In this document: positions 39,778 through 55,158 of the stretch, piece by piece
Layout of the letters: the number at the start of each line of letters is the position of its first letter
How positions within the stretch are numbered: position 1 is the first letter of the stretch
Assembly (NCBI GenBank): GCA_016946835.1
Contig: JACVTC010000088.1
Coordinates: 357,501 to 421,500, forward strand
From: Neocallimastix lanati (nom. inval.)
Lineage: Eukaryota > Neocallimastigomycota > Neocallimastigomycetes > Neocallimastigales > Neocallimastigaceae
Direction of reading: 5' to 3'
DNA length: 64,000 nucleotides
Made by a program: the position numbers and the translations under genes
The notes under the pieces: generated by a model
The model's database searches: none
The model's input: only the letters and a program-made list of their open reading frames with translations
Told to the model about the DNA's origin: nothing

Positions 39778-41028
39778 ATGAACACAAATTCAATAATTAA
39801 TGAGAGTCCTTCAATATCGGACATTAGACCTACTGGTCGTATTCTTATGGCTAGTCTATTCTTACCATATTCTTATAATTCAGAAAATTTTACTATTTAT
39901 AAAAATTTGTCTCTTGCTGGTAGTATTAATGGTGCCAAAGGTTCACTTAAAGCTGCTTTATCAGCATCGAATTCTTTGAAAAAAGTTCTTTCAAATACTT
40001 CTCTTAAGCAAACCAAAGAAAAATTGAAATTAAAAGCTAAAGCAAGTCAAAAATTATTACGTCAACAACAGCAAATGGAACAACAACAAAGAAAGGAACG
40101 TTTACAGGAACGTTTATTAAAAAAAGGTTCTTCTTCATCCTTTACGTCAAATTTTGATATGGTTTCTTCACCGCTTTCATCACCAAATCTTAAAGCATCT
40201 ACTCCGCCATCACCCAAAAGTATTTCTAGATCTTTATCAAGTCGACTAGCATCTGTAGATTCTTTAAATAAAACTAAAAATAATTTATCAAAACATGAAC
40301 TAGAAGATATTATTAATATTAAACCATCTATGCTCGGTAATGTTGGTTTGCAAAATGCAATTGCTTCTGTTTCTTTACCAACACATTATCCAAGAAAGCC
40401 AGAAGGTAAAAATGAATTATAATAATTTTAATATTTAATATTTAATATTTATATATAAATATTTGTATAAATATTTTTCTAATTGAAATATATTATTTAA
40501 TTAATTTACATTTCAAAAATAATATATTCATAAAAATATATTTAATACTCTCACAATAATAAATTATAAATTATATATATATATAAAAAAAAAAAAAATA
40601 GAAAATATAGAAAATCTCAGTAATGAAAAGCATAGTACTTCAATATTAACAGATAAAATTCAATTGACAAATTCAGATTTAATTCATGCCCAAAAAATTT
40701 GGTTTGGTTTACCTGGGGAACAAAGTCTTACTTTAACAGATGATGCTAAAGAAGTCTTAACTGATAAATTGATTAATTATGATTGTATACCAGTATTTGT
40801 TGATCAAGAGCAATTTAATGGACATTATAATCAAGTCTGTAAACAGGTAATTATATTATTATTATTATTATTATTATTTTTATTATTTGTATGAAATGGT
40901 ATTTTATTTATTTATTTTTTTATTTATTTACTTATTTTAATAAAAATTATTATTATAAAATTATTGTTTAATACTTATATAAAAAAATAATTAAACATTT
41001 TATAATAAAATTAATTTTTTAAAAAAAA

Positions 41029-41062
<34 letters not shown>

Positions 41063-44000
41063 CCATAGATAATATGGAAAGCTTTTCATTATCAACTTCC
41101 AGAATATCCAAAATGTGCTAATAAAGAGCAACAGTGGTGGAATGATTATAGAGAAGTAAATGAAAAATTTGCTGAAGTTATTGCTAAACATTATCGACCA
41201 GGAGATATAAGTAAATTAAATTAATAAGCATTTAATTGTTTATATATATATATATAAGTTTAATGGAATGAAATAATAAATTTTACTAAAAAAAAAAAAT
41301 ATGTTTAATATCATATACCACATTATATATATAAATATTATGTTCAATTATAAAAATATTCAGTATGGATTAATGATTATCACCTTATGTTTTTACCAAA
41401 AATATTAAGAAAATTAATTCCAAATGCTGCTATCGGTTTCTTCCTTCATATTCCATTCCCAAGTTCAGAAATCATTCGTTGTATATACGGTAATTTTTTT
41501 ATATAATTTATAATTTATATATATATATGTACTATTTATTATTTATTCATATCTACAATAGTGATAATTAATATATGTTTTTTAATATATATCGTTTAAA
41601 ATATTACAAAGCACGTGAACAAATATTAGAAGGTTTACTAGGAGCTGGTAAATATTGCATTATTATTCTTTAATTGTAATTAATAAAATTATTATGTATA
41701 AAAATATTAATTTATAAATTAAAATTATTGTTAAATATTATTTGATATTAATAATGATAATAATAATATAAAGATCTTGTTGGTTTTCAAACTTACTCTT
41801 TCATGAGACATTTCATTTCTACAGTATCACGCCTTCTTGGTTATGAATCTACACTAAATGGTATTCAACTAGAAAATTCAGTGGTTTCCGTTGGTATTTT
41901 TCCAATTGGTATTGATATTGATGCAATAAATGAAAAAAGGTAGTTTATTATTATATATTTCAAGTAATTAATTAAACAGTATATAATACCATTTATATTA
42001 CATAATCATTAAATTATCCAATTGTTATTTTTTTTTTTTTTTTTTTTTTTTTTTATTTTATTTTATTTTATTATTTGTATATACAACACCTTGAAAAATA
42101 TTAAAAATAATGATATTAATATTAAAAATAATATAGAAAAGATAAAAAGGTTATTGAAATTCAAAATAATCTTTTAGAGAAATATGCAGGGATGAAATTA
42201 ATCATTGGTCGTGATAAAAATGATTATGTTAAGGGTGTAAGACATAAACTTGCAGCCTTTGAAAAATTTTTAAAGACTCATCCAGAATGGATCGGCAAGG
42301 TAAAATAAATTATTTAGTGCTATTTAATTCTGCATAAATTATATATTATTTATATAGTTTAACTTAATTTTCTAAAATATTAATAAATTTATATATCCAT
42401 ACACATTTATATATTGAAAATTTCTATAATAAAAAAAAATATTTAAATTTAAAAAAAAAAAATAATAAAAATTAATAACATAATATTTATTAGGTTGTTT
42501 TAATTCAAGTTGCATTATCAACTGTCGAACAAAATGAATTAGAATGTCAAGTAAGTAATCTTGTTGCACGTATTAATTCTAGATTTGGCTCTTTAGGTTA
42601 TACACCTGTTGTCTACCTTCAACAAGATATTCCATATGAACAATATTTGGCGTTACTTCAGGTTAGTAATAAATTTACTCATATTATAAGAATATATAAT
42701 ATTAAATTTAAATTTATTATACTATATGTACTAAATATTAAATATGTAATAATATATATAATATTCTTTATACATATATATATATATAATATTTTAAACT
42801 AATATTTAATATCTTTATTATTAAAATTAATTGTTTATTTAAAGATTGCTGATGTTTTCCTTATTACATCAGTTAGAGATGGTATGAATTTAACTTCACA
42901 TGAATTTATTGCATGCCAAACTGGTCATCATTCACCGTTAATAATTTCTGAATTTGCTGGTTCCTATGGTTCTTTTGGTACATCTGTTATTCGTGTTAAT
43001 CCATGGGATTATTGTCAAGTTGCAGGAGCTATTAATGAAGCATTAACTATGTCTGAAGAAGAAAAGGAAATTCGATGGAATGAACTTTTCACTTACATAA
43101 GAACGAATTCAGCACAATTCTTTGTTGAAAGCTTTATTAATGAACTTTTACAAAAATATAATGATAATCAAAAAAGAAAGGCAACTATTTTACCAAAACT
43201 TAAATTAGATATTATTTCTAATATTTGGACTACTTCTAGAAAGAAATTATTGGTAAATTATATTTATAATTTTATATATATACGTTAAAAATATATATTT
43301 AATAAATTATATTGATAAAAAAATAAAAAAAAAAAATAGAATTAAATATAATGATAAAATACTAAATTTTATATAAATTATATAGTTCTTAGGTATTAGT
43401 GAAGATAAAATAAAATCACCAGCAGAAATGAAAGTTATGAATAATCTAATTTCAGAATTATTAAAGGATCCGATGAATCATGTTTATATTCTAAGTGATG
43501 CCATAAAAGAAGATATGAATGAATATTCTAAAGCTTTATTACCACAAACATTAAATATGATTGCAGAAAATGGTGCTTATATTAAAAGATATGATCAAGA
43601 AGAATGGGAATTACAAAATTCTAATGAAGATTTATCATGGAAAAAACATTTATTAAAGGTAATTCAAATAATATATTAAAAAAAAAATAATAATAATAAT
43701 AATTATAATAAATAAATAAAAAATAAATATATATATATATATATAAGTTAATAATATAAAATAAATTTATTAATTATTCAATTGTATTAATTATATTATA
43801 TATATTTGATATATTCTTAAAATATAGATATTAAATTTCTATACAGAGTAAGTAGACAATATATATTAAATATTAATATATTGATATTATAATAATATAT
43901 AATCAATTTAATATTTAATAATTGAATTATTAATATTATTTTCTAATATTATTTTATTTTAATAGACGTATTCTTGGTACATATATTGAAGAAAGAACCT

Positions 44001-45036
44001 ATTCAATAATATGGCATTATGAAAAAACGAATTATGAAGAATAGTAAATTTTCATATTTTATTTATATTATTATTGATTATAATTATTTTTAAAAAATTT
44101 AAAAAAAAAATATTAACTAATAGTATTTTATTCAAAAACATTAAAAAATTATAAAAGTTCATGGCAAATCTCAGAAGTAGAAAATCATATTCATTCTATA
44201 TTTTCTATAAATTATCCATTGAGAGTTCGTCATAAGCATGACTTACATTGTATTATTGTATGTAATTTTTTATCAATATAAAATATTTATATATTTATTG
44301 TAATTATATTCATTTATAAATTATTTTATTCAAATTCTTAATAATTAAAAAAAATTATTATTATTATTATTAATATTATTATTGTTGTTGTTATTAATTT
44401 AATTAATTATATTGATTATTAATTATTAATAATAAATTATTACTTTTAATAATAATTTAGATTACACCAAAGAATGTTAATAAAGGATCAATTGTCAGAA
44501 GAATTATTGAAAAAGATTATTATGATGCCGATTTAGTATTTTGTATAGGAGATGATGAATCAGATGAATCAATGTTTGCTTATTGTCGCCTTTTACAAGA
44601 TAAAATGAATTCTATGCAAGTTCCAAAGATTAATAGTCCATTGAATACAACAACGAATTATTATTATAATTCTGGTAGTATATATTCACCAATTCAGAGT
44701 ATGACTAGTAAAAGTTCCTCTCCTACACAACTTGGTGGCTTTTTCGGTTTTTCTTCTTCCCCAAGTTCCTCATTCAAGCGTTATAGTATTCGTAATCAAC
44801 TTCGTAGAAAAATTATTACTTGTGCTATTGATCGTAAATTCACAAAAGCAAAATATGTTTTTTCTGATTTTAATGAAATTGAAAAAATACTAGAAGTTTT
44901 ATCTCAACAACATACTATGGTAACATCATCTGATGAAGATGATGTTGAGTTAGATGAAATGGGAATGATAGGTTTGGGTATCAATCGTTTATCCATTACT
45001 GAAAGTGTTAATGATAAAAATTATCATTCCGATTAA
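39778..45036 (+). CDS. Trehalose-6-phosphate synthase complex regulatory subunit (Tps3/Tsl1-like)
   Basis: Fourteen exons join in frame to 1,042 residues: 39778-40405, 40602-40846, 41069-41210, 41364-41489, 41612-41647, 41774-41939, 42137-42299, 42494-42661, 42845-43252, 43386-43658, 43828-43847, 43966-44043, 44158-44257, 44461-45036. Residues 20-30 (GRILMASLFLP) begin a Tps3/Tsl1-style N-terminus, followed by a Gln/Lys coiled segment and a Ser-rich stretch. The GT20 domain follows with WINDYHLMFLP (340-350), GRDKNDYVKGV (472-482), RDGMNL (569-574) and SEFAGS. The C-terminal HAD phosphatase-like domain lacks motif I: where DYDGT is expected after residue 694 the sequence is FLGISEDK. It keeps later motifs (NGAYIKR, WHYEK, IGDDESDE at 880-887). 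This points to a non-catalytic, regulatory or scaffolding subunit of the cytosolic trehalose synthase/phosphatase complex. In the synthase site the usual Arg before LDY is Lys475. Confidence 0.88.
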
Positions 45037-45037
45037 A

Positions 45038-45075
<38 letters not shown>

Positions 45076-45269
45076 TAAACATAAAAATAAAAATAAAATA
45101 CAATAATAATAAAAATAAACTGAATTAAAAATCAATATAAAAAAAATAAAAAAAATAAACATATCATGAGTAAATCTATAGAAGAAATTAATAATCGTAA
45201 TAATTATGATTATTATTCGTTCCATCCAATAAACCATAATTTATATCAATATTATTATCTATTAATAAG

Positions 45270-45307
<38 letters not shown>

Positions 45308-45624
45308 AATCAATAAATCAATAAAGAGAAACTAATTTATTTATTCAAAAAAAAAAAAAAAGTATATATATATATATATATATATATAACATTTAATTTT
45401 TTTTTTCCTTTTTTTAAAACAAAAAATCAAAAATCAAATTAATGATCAATAAAAATAATATGACCATTAATCTGTAATTAATTACAATATAGAAAAAAAA
45501 ATATATATATATATATACTATTTTTTTTAAATTATTTATTTATTTATTAATTTATTTATTTATTTATCTATTTATTTATTTATTTATTAATAATCATATT
45601 CATGATTAATATTTTATATGTTAT

Positions 45625-45657
<33 letters not shown>

Positions 45658-45901
45658 CATATATATATTTATAAATATAAATATATATAAATATATACAT
45701 ATATTTAAAAATATATTCAATTTAGTATAGTTTAGTTTAATTATTTTTTTTTTTTAATTAGTATTATTATTATTATTACTATTTTAATTTTTCAGTATTA
45801 ATTTAATAATATTATTACTTTTTTTTTTTTTTTCTTTTTTTTTTTGTCTGCTTTTCTTCTTTTTTTTAATGATGTTATTACATTTTTCTTTAATTATAAT
45901 T

Positions 45902-45932
<31 letters not shown>

Positions 45933-46038
45933 AAAAATAAAAAATATATATATTATAATATAATAAATATAATAAATATAATAATATAATTCAATATAAG
46001 ATAACAAGAAAAATATATATATAGATATTAAGAATAAA

Positions 46039-46069
<31 letters not shown>

Positions 46070-46243
46070 TGTGAATCAAAAATTAAACGTAACGATATAT
46101 AAAAATAAAAATATACTTTAATAAAAAATAAAATATTATTTTTTTTTTTAAAAACAAAAAAATAAAAAAAAATTAAAAAGATTACTTTTTTTTTTAGTAA
46201 TGAGTGTAATACAAAAAAAAAAATGTTAAATTTATTAATTTAT
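45037..46243. other. AT-rich intergenic DNA, many A and T runs
   Basis: This is the 3' flank of the trehalose subunit gene. Long A tracts (45271-45305, 45629-45657, 45901-45926), TA repeats and TTTA tetramers occur. No gene is seen. Confidence 0.6.
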
Positions 46244-47975
46244 TATTAAAAGAGGTGTTCGTCAAGGTTGTCCATTATCTCCAATTTTATTCAATTTATT
46301 CATCAATGATATATTAAATGACTGTGAAAAGTATGGTGTTAATATTGGAAGAAAAAAGTGTTGTGGTGGACTCTTTGCTGATGATGTTGTTCTCATTGCT
46401 CCAAGTGCAAAAAATTTAGAAAAATTACTAAAAAAGGTATATAGATGGGCTAATTTAAATGAAATGACTTTTGGTATTGAAAAATGTGCAACTATGGTTA
46501 TAAAACCAATGAACTTCCAATCTCCTCCAAACTATAGTGATCCAACCTTCTATTTAGGAAAGAATGATATTCCTAAAGTTTCTAGTTATGTCTATCTTGG
46601 TATTCCTTTTTCAGATGATCTCCTACTAGAACACATTATATCTCACATGCATTTTAAAGTTAGAAAATCCCTTCTTTCATTTACACATTTCTTCTCAAAT
46701 AAACTTATCCCTATTGCATACAAGAAAAAAGTTCTTCAATCCTTTGTTATTAGTAAAGTAATTTATTATTCTCCTTTACTTGGTTCAAACAAATCCAGAA
46801 CGGCCAGAATTCAAACATTAATTAATACTGGTCTATTTTGGTGTATCGGCTCCTTCTCTAAAAATGGTAAAACAAGTTCAGAAGACAATGACTATATTAG
46901 ACATAATTCTACTATGAGTACATATGCTTTATCTCGAGATCTAAGCATTCCTCCTATTGCTGGTGTCTGCGCAGCCTTACAGATTAAATCATTTGCAAAA
47001 TGGAGTAAATCAAACTGTATTATAAAGGATCTTATTAAATCTATTCCCAAAATGCATCATTATTCCTGGACTAAAGAATCTAGAACACTGTATAAAAAAA
47101 TCAAAAAATATAAATGTGAAAAATATGACGATATTTTAGAACGTTACTGGAAATCAGTTGCCAAATTTCAAGGTATTAAAGGTCAAAATTACGATCGTAA
47201 TAAGTTCTCAAACAATAAAGCTATAATTATGCTTAGTTTAAAATATCCCCAATTCAACTTAGGGTTTTCGTGGATTATTCGTTTACGCTGTGGTTATAAA
47301 TACAATACTACTATTGCTATTAGAATGGGTAGAGTTTCAGAAGATTGTCCCAAGTCTTGCCCCTGTTGTGGCGAAGATAAACAATCTTTTGAACATTGGA
47401 TTTTTAAATGCGATGCTCTTGCATCTTTTAGATGGAATTCTTTAAATTTCATCGATGATCTCTATGTTTTATTCCTTAGGAAGATTAGAGTGTTTAATCC
47501 TCTTTCTTCCTATGACTCTATTTCTAATTTTGAAGATTATATCAATCATTATATATACTTGTTCCTTCTTGGTGGGACTTTAGTTTTAAATGAGCTACAT
47601 TTCGATAGTGGGGAACAGAGACAATTGAATGAACTACTTTTCAAAGGTTCATCTGAGTCACCTGTTCCAAAAATTGTGGGCTTGGCGGAATTCTTAACAA
47701 GTGCAATACCTATCATTAGTAGTTCGTTTGAGCTATTATTTGATAGGTATTGCAAAATACCAAACTTATCCAAGAGCGTCGACGTCGTACTGATAAGGCA
47801 TAATGATAATACAGGATCGTCATCTATTGCTACGAAGGATGAATCTCTCCCTAGTAGTTCAATAAATGATGAGTCCGGGGAGAGTTTAGTGGACACCACA
47901 CTATCTATTTTAAAGATGTTACTTCTAGGTTTTATTTCTTTTTTATTTGATAGGAAGGGAAAAATTCCCGCATAG
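46244..47975 (+). CDS. LINE reverse transcriptase, C-terminal part (5' truncated)
   Basis: About 577 codons stay open, without a genuine start because the N-terminal endonuclease and the fingers/palm part of the reverse transcriptase were never copied. The first Met is at 46464, after the FADD motif, so any product starting there would lack the catalytic site. The Cys/His cluster (CPKSCPCCGEDKQ, then FEHWIFKC) resembles the C-terminal zinc-knuckle region of several LINE clades. I cannot name the clade. Confidence 0.75.
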
Positions 47976-48126
47976 TACAACTTGCCGAAATACATAGTAT
48001 TTTCGAGCTTTTTTATTTTTTTTTTATTTTTTAATTTTTTATTTTTAATTTCAAATGTACTTTTCACCTACATGTATTTTTTAAAATAAAATTTAATAAA
48101 GTTTTGGAAGTGTATTCTCTTCCCCA

Positions 48127-48188
<62 letters not shown>
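46244..48188 (+). mobile_element. LINE copy 2: 5'-truncated non-LTR retrotransposon
   Basis: The element is cut inside the reverse transcriptase domain and keeps an open frame from 46244 to the stop at 47975. It begins KRGVRQGCPLSPILFNLF (46248 onward), carries the catalytic FADD at 46374-46385, a thumb region with YVYLGIPFSDD, and a zinc-like cluster C-x3-C-x-CC...H...C at 47346-47411. It ends in a Ser/Asp-rich tail with a hydrophobic segment (LLLGFISFLF). No RNase H or endonuclease remains. The 3' UTR ends TTCCCCATCT followed by about 59 A. TTAATTTAT occurs at 46235-46243 and again right after the poly(A) at 48189-48197, a fitting 9-bp target-site duplication. It is a typical dead-on-arrival insertion, recent enough that the frame is unbroken. 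Confidence 0.9.
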
Positions 48189-48193
<5 letters not shown>

Positions 48194-48197
48194 TTAT

Positions 48198-48339
48198 AAA
48201 TATAATATATTTATATATATATACAATTAAAACAATTCATTAACAATTTAAAAAAAAAAAATTCCATTAGATTGTTAAATCCGAGTGAAATAAATAAAAT
48301 AATATATATATATATATATTTATATCTTATATCCTCAAA
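48198..48339. other. Short AT-rich spacer
   Basis: Poly-A and TA repeat spacer between two LINE relics. No feature is seen. Confidence 0.6.
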
Positions 48340-48935
48340 GAAGAGTTACCTAAAAAGAATTACTATACCTACTTAGGTGTACTGTTTTCAAATGATTTAG
48401 AATTAAAACTGATCATACAGAGAATGAATAATAAAGTTATAAAATAAAAACAATTTTTATTCCTATCCCTTTTATAAATGAATGCTATTTTCTGCTATAG
48501 TATTTGGGTAATTATTCGAGTTATGCCATTCTAGCTTGGATCAAACAAAGTAAGAATAAGAAGTAGACAGACCACTATAGTTTAATAGAGGATTAAAACT
48601 AGATTGAAGGATTTTCTAAATGGAAAAATAGCTTTACATCCCTTTATTATTGTTTCTAAAAGAACTTATAGCATTCCTCCTCTTCTGTTTTACATAGAGA
48701 TATATCACGTTGTAGACGTCATGCATGGGATAAAGAAAGCAAAATTTTTTAGCGGATATGTTTAATAAAATTCCATCAAAAAAAAAAAAAAAAAAAAAAT
48801 ACATCTGTAAACTTTATCTGGGATAGAGATATGACAAGAAAATCAATCAAGGCTAAGGCTTATAAGAAAAATAAATTTGAGAAAACTAGAGACTACTTAA
48901 AGCTCAACTCTAAGTATCTTGAATAAGGTATTCTG
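48340..48935 (+). pseudogene. Old LINE relic (second subfamily), interrupted
   Basis: YYTYLGVLFSNDLELKLIIQRM near 48358-48428 corresponds to YVYLGIPFSDDLLLEHIISHM in the better copy. Bases 48690-48930 match 12110-12330. Stops, an internal A run at 48778-48799 and indels make it non-functional. Confidence 0.7.
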
Positions 48936-48966
48936 TATTTTTTGTTTAAAAAAAAAAATATTCACG

Positions 48967-48973
<7 letters not shown>

Positions 48974-48999
<26 letters not shown>

Positions 49000-49634
49000 T
49001 AGATGGGGAAGAGAATACACTTCCAAAACTTTATTAATTTTATTTTAAAAAATACATGTAGGTGAAAAGTACATTTGAAATTAAAAAATAAAAAAATAAA
49101 AAAGCTCGAAAATACTATGTATTTCGGCAAGTTGTACTATGCGGGAATTTTTCCCTTCCTATCAAATAAAAAAGAAATAAAACCTAGAAGTAACATCTTT
49201 AAAATAGATAGTGTGGTGTCCACTAAACTCTCCCCGGACTCATCATTTATTGAACTACTAGGGCAAGATTCATCCTTCGTAGAAATAGATGACGATCCTG
49301 TATTATCATTATGCCTTATCAGTACGACGTCGACGCTCTTGGATAAGTTTGGTATTTTGCAATACCTATCAAATAATAGCTCAAACGAACTACTAATGAT
49401 AGGTATTGCACTTGTTAAGAATTCCGCCAAGCCCACAATTTTTGGAACAGGTGACTCAGATGAACCTTTGAAAAGTAGTTCATTTAATTGTCTCTGTTCC
49501 CCACTATCGAAATGTAGTTCATATAAAGCTAAAGTTCCACCAAGAAGGAACAAGTATATATAATGATTGATATAATCTTCAAAATTAGAAATAGAGTCAT
49601 AGGAAGAAAGAGGATTAAACGCTCTAATCTTCAT
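48974..49634 (-). mobile_element. LINE copy 3: short 3' copy in inverted orientation
   Basis: The poly(T) at 48974-49000 is the poly(A) tail of a minus-strand insertion. The body is nearly identical to 47478-48130 read in reverse complement. The 8-bp sequence GTTATTAA flanks it on both sides (48966-48973 and 49635-49642), a clean target-site duplication, so the 5' truncation point is 49634. The remaining open frame is the C-terminal tail of the element's protein only. Confidence 0.9.
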
Positions 49635-49642
49635 GTTATTAA

Positions 49643-49863
49643 TAAATAAATAAATAAATAAATAAAAATAAAAATAAAAATAAAAATAAAAATAAAAAAA
49701 TTCCCTTTCTATTATCATATTTTAAGGTAAACCATCTCAATTAATCAACTCATCAAAAAAAAAAAAAAAAATTAAATATTTAAATATATAAATATATATA
49801 TATATATAAAAACGAATTCAATCTTTACTACTCTACCACTCGTTTTTATATTATTAATATAAT

Positions 49864-49903
<40 letters not shown>

Positions 49904-49985
49904 CTTGGAATAAACTTTATTTAATAATATTTATTAAAAAGAAGAAAAAAAAATTTTTTTTTTTTTTTTCAATCTCTCGAAAGTG
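49643..49985. other. AT-rich spacer with AAAAT and poly-T tracts
   Basis: TAAA and AAAAT repeats lie next to the LINE insertion, with a long T run near 49865-49900. No gene is seen. Confidence 0.6.
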
Positions 49986-50189
49986 ATTGAAAAACATTAT
50001 TAATAAAATGCCTTCTTTCCCACCCACCCCAGGGGTAGAGATCTTTAAGACTTCATATACTACATTTCTCGCCAAAGAGATACAGTACGTAAAAAAAAAA
50101 AAATTAAAAAAAAATCAATATTATCATCAAAAATCTTACACTCTCTCTTCATCAAGAATATTCAATGATTTCTTATGAACAATCAGAAA

Positions 50190-50223
<34 letters not shown>
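49986..50223 (+). other. Short coding-like segment ending in an A tract
   Basis: From the ATG at 50008 a frame reads MPSFPPTPGVEIFKTSY and TTFLAKEIQYV before turning into Lys-rich sequence, with the stop at 50178. A mixed A tract of about 35 bases follows. The layout (less AT-rich body then poly-A) suggests a retroposed fragment, but the source is unknown. A donor-like GTAAAAA at 50096 would also allow a first exon of a gene whose continuation I cannot find. Confidence 0.25.
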
Positions 50224-50232
<9 letters not shown>

Positions 50233-50240
50233 AATTTCAT

Positions 50241-50475
50241 CAACAAAATGAAGGAATTTATTAAACTCTTTAAATTTAGACAACCTAAAAAGAAAAGTAT
50301 CCAGTGTATAAAAAAAAATTTAGGCATACTATTAATTTTTTTTTAGCACAACAGGGGTGAAGATCTTCTGATACCATATATATTTGTTGTTAACATTATT
50401 TTAAAATTTTTACATCAAATTTGAATCCATATTTAATTCGTTCAATCCTAAAATATTCAAGAAAAAAAAAAAAAA
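50241..50475 (+). other. Possible LINE-derived fragment
   Basis: AAAATGAAGGAATTTATT at 50246 and ACAACAGGGGTGAAGATCTT near 50347 have loose counterparts in the old LINE relic at 11925-12035, where they occur in a different order. The match is short and the call is weak. Confidence 0.25.
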
Positions 50476-53126
<2,651 letters not shown>

Positions 53127-55158
53127 TTATTGATTATTTTCATTGTTATTTGGTGTGAAGGTATCAACAACATCTGATGTAGTATCTACGATAGGTTTAA
53201 TGAAGTTAATGTAAATATAAAGGAAGAGAAGAAGAAGAAGTACAGCAACAATGATTGTTATAATCCATAATGTCTATTATTTAAAAATTTAATAATTACA
53301 TTTTAAAATTTTAAAATTATAATTGTTATTTATTGAATTTAAAAATATATATATATATTCTTTTTAAAAATTATACGTTATATCTTTGTTTATTAATAAT
53401 TACCTTTCTACTATTCTTACGCTTTTCAACAGCCTTAACCATTTCATTAGAGGCTTGTTCAACAGCTTCTTCAGCTTGATCAATTGTATCTTCTATAGTA
53501 ATTATCTTTTCATTTTGAGTAACTAACATAGTTTGCATATCTTGGAATGCATATAATAATTCCTTTTTTTAATAATAATAATATATTTATATATATTAAT
53601 AATATTAATAGTTATAAAAATTATAATAAAAAAGTTAATTAATAACCTTTTATAACAAATTTCTTTAAAAATAAGTAAAAAATAAGTAAAAATATATATA
53701 TAATAGAACACATACTTCAATAGATTGTTCAATTCTCTTCATTTCAGCATTTCTATCTTGGGATTCTTTGTATGCTCTCTTTGAAAGTTGTGTACTAGAT
53801 AATTCTTTAATAAATACTGGTTCATTATTATTTTCTTCAAATGCCTTTTGAATTTCAGATTCAGTAGCTGCACTGTTAGCTATTATTTATACAATAAATT
53901 TTTTATTAATATTTTATTAAAAATAATAACCGCTTATCTGTAATTTATTATTATTACTATTATTTAATTTCTATATTAAAAACAATTTATAAATAAAAAT
54001 AAAACATATAAAAAAAAAAAAAAAAAAAAAAACATACTAATTCTATATTGATGCTTAAACATCTTGTATGCTTCCTTTTGATTTTCTTCTTTAACTCTAT
54101 TATATTCAGCGAAAGTATCCTTAAAATCTTTAGCAATTTTTCTTTGGAAAGAAACACGAAGTGGAGTGTTCTTATCCTTTGGACCACTCTTAGTTTTTTG
54201 ACCAAGAACTAAAATTTCATTACCAACATCTCTCAATCTACTTGAAACTTCTAAATTTAATTTATCCAATAATTCATTGGTTTCATATACTTTTGAGGTA
54301 TTAACATTGGTTCTTAATTGGGCACCAAGTTTTCTCATTTGATTAATATCATTGGTGGCAATATCTAATTCTCTTTGTATATGTTTAATCTTTTATTTTT
54401 TTTTTTTAAATAATAAATAATTTTTTTTTTATATATATAATATATAACACATTTTTTTTTTAAATAATAAATAATTTTTTTATATATATATAATATATAA
54501 CACAATATTAGTAAATTAAATAATATTTTATTATAAATTTTATAATTCATTCCTTTGAAAGTACAAAAACATAAAAATATTATTATAATAATAACAATTT
54601 AAATTTAAACTATACTCAGTTATTAAATTTTATTATAATATTTTTATTTACCTTACTATCAAATTCTTCATCAACAACAATTTGAGTCATTTCTGGTTTT
54701 TGATTACTGATATCACCTTGTTTAAATTCAGTTGGATAATTATTATCACTCTTTATATTATTTATTGGTTGAATTATTTTTATTATTATATCATTAAAAT
54801 AATTTAGAATTAATATTATACGTCGTTTAGGTTATTAATAAAATATTTTTACAAAAATTAATTGTTTGTTTAACCAAATTCATTAAGAATAATTGTTATT
54901 ATTATTTATTAAAAAATATTTTTTATATTTAATTTTATTATTTATTAATTTCATAAATATTCAATTATTTAAAAATATATATTAAGTATATAAAAATAAT
55001 AATAATAATAATAAAAGAATTATTATGGTTTTCATATTTTCATAATCAAAATAACATAAATTACTTTTTTAAATTATAAATATATATATTTTTATTTTTA
55101 TAAAATAAAAAAAAAAGTTTAAGTTTACTTTTAAGGCAGAAATAAGATCGCGATTCAT
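53127..55158 (-). CDS. Qa-SNARE (syntaxin family)
   Basis: Six minus-strand exons join in frame to 316 residues: 55158-55129, 54750-54652, 54389-54038, 53879-53716, 53562-53404, 53273-53127. Residues 44-160 form the helical N-terminal Habc-type bundle (IKHIQRELDIATNDINQMRKLG onward). The SNARE motif runs about 205-263, with the zero-layer glutamine Gln231 in MLVTQNEKI, which makes it a Q-SNARE. Motif phrasing (RNAEMKRIEQSIEELL) is that of syntaxins. A basic KRKNSRK precedes a transmembrane helix at about 269-292. Such proteins mediate membrane fusion by pairing with partner SNAREs. The compartment cannot be fixed from sequence. Unusually, 24 residues follow the membrane span, whereas most syntaxins stop almost immediately. 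The intron at 54390-54651 holds a direct duplication. Confidence 0.88.
54404..54510. repeat. Direct duplication in a SNARE-gene intron
   Basis: A unit of about 55 bp (AAATAATAAATAATTTTTTT...TATATAATATATAACACA) occurs twice in tandem within the intron between the second and third exons. Confidence 0.85.

Noticed and set aside
44044-44160. A frameshift or pseudogene in the trehalose subunit
   Set aside because: Using the acceptor at 44126 gives a stop, but the AG at 44156-44157 restores the frame and yields the expected YSWQISEVENHI, so the gene is intact.
47549-48067. Antisense gene in the LINE 3' region (also its mirror at 49075-49563)
   Set aside because: It is the reverse complement of the conserved LINE coding tail; both copies show it only because the sense frame is conserved.
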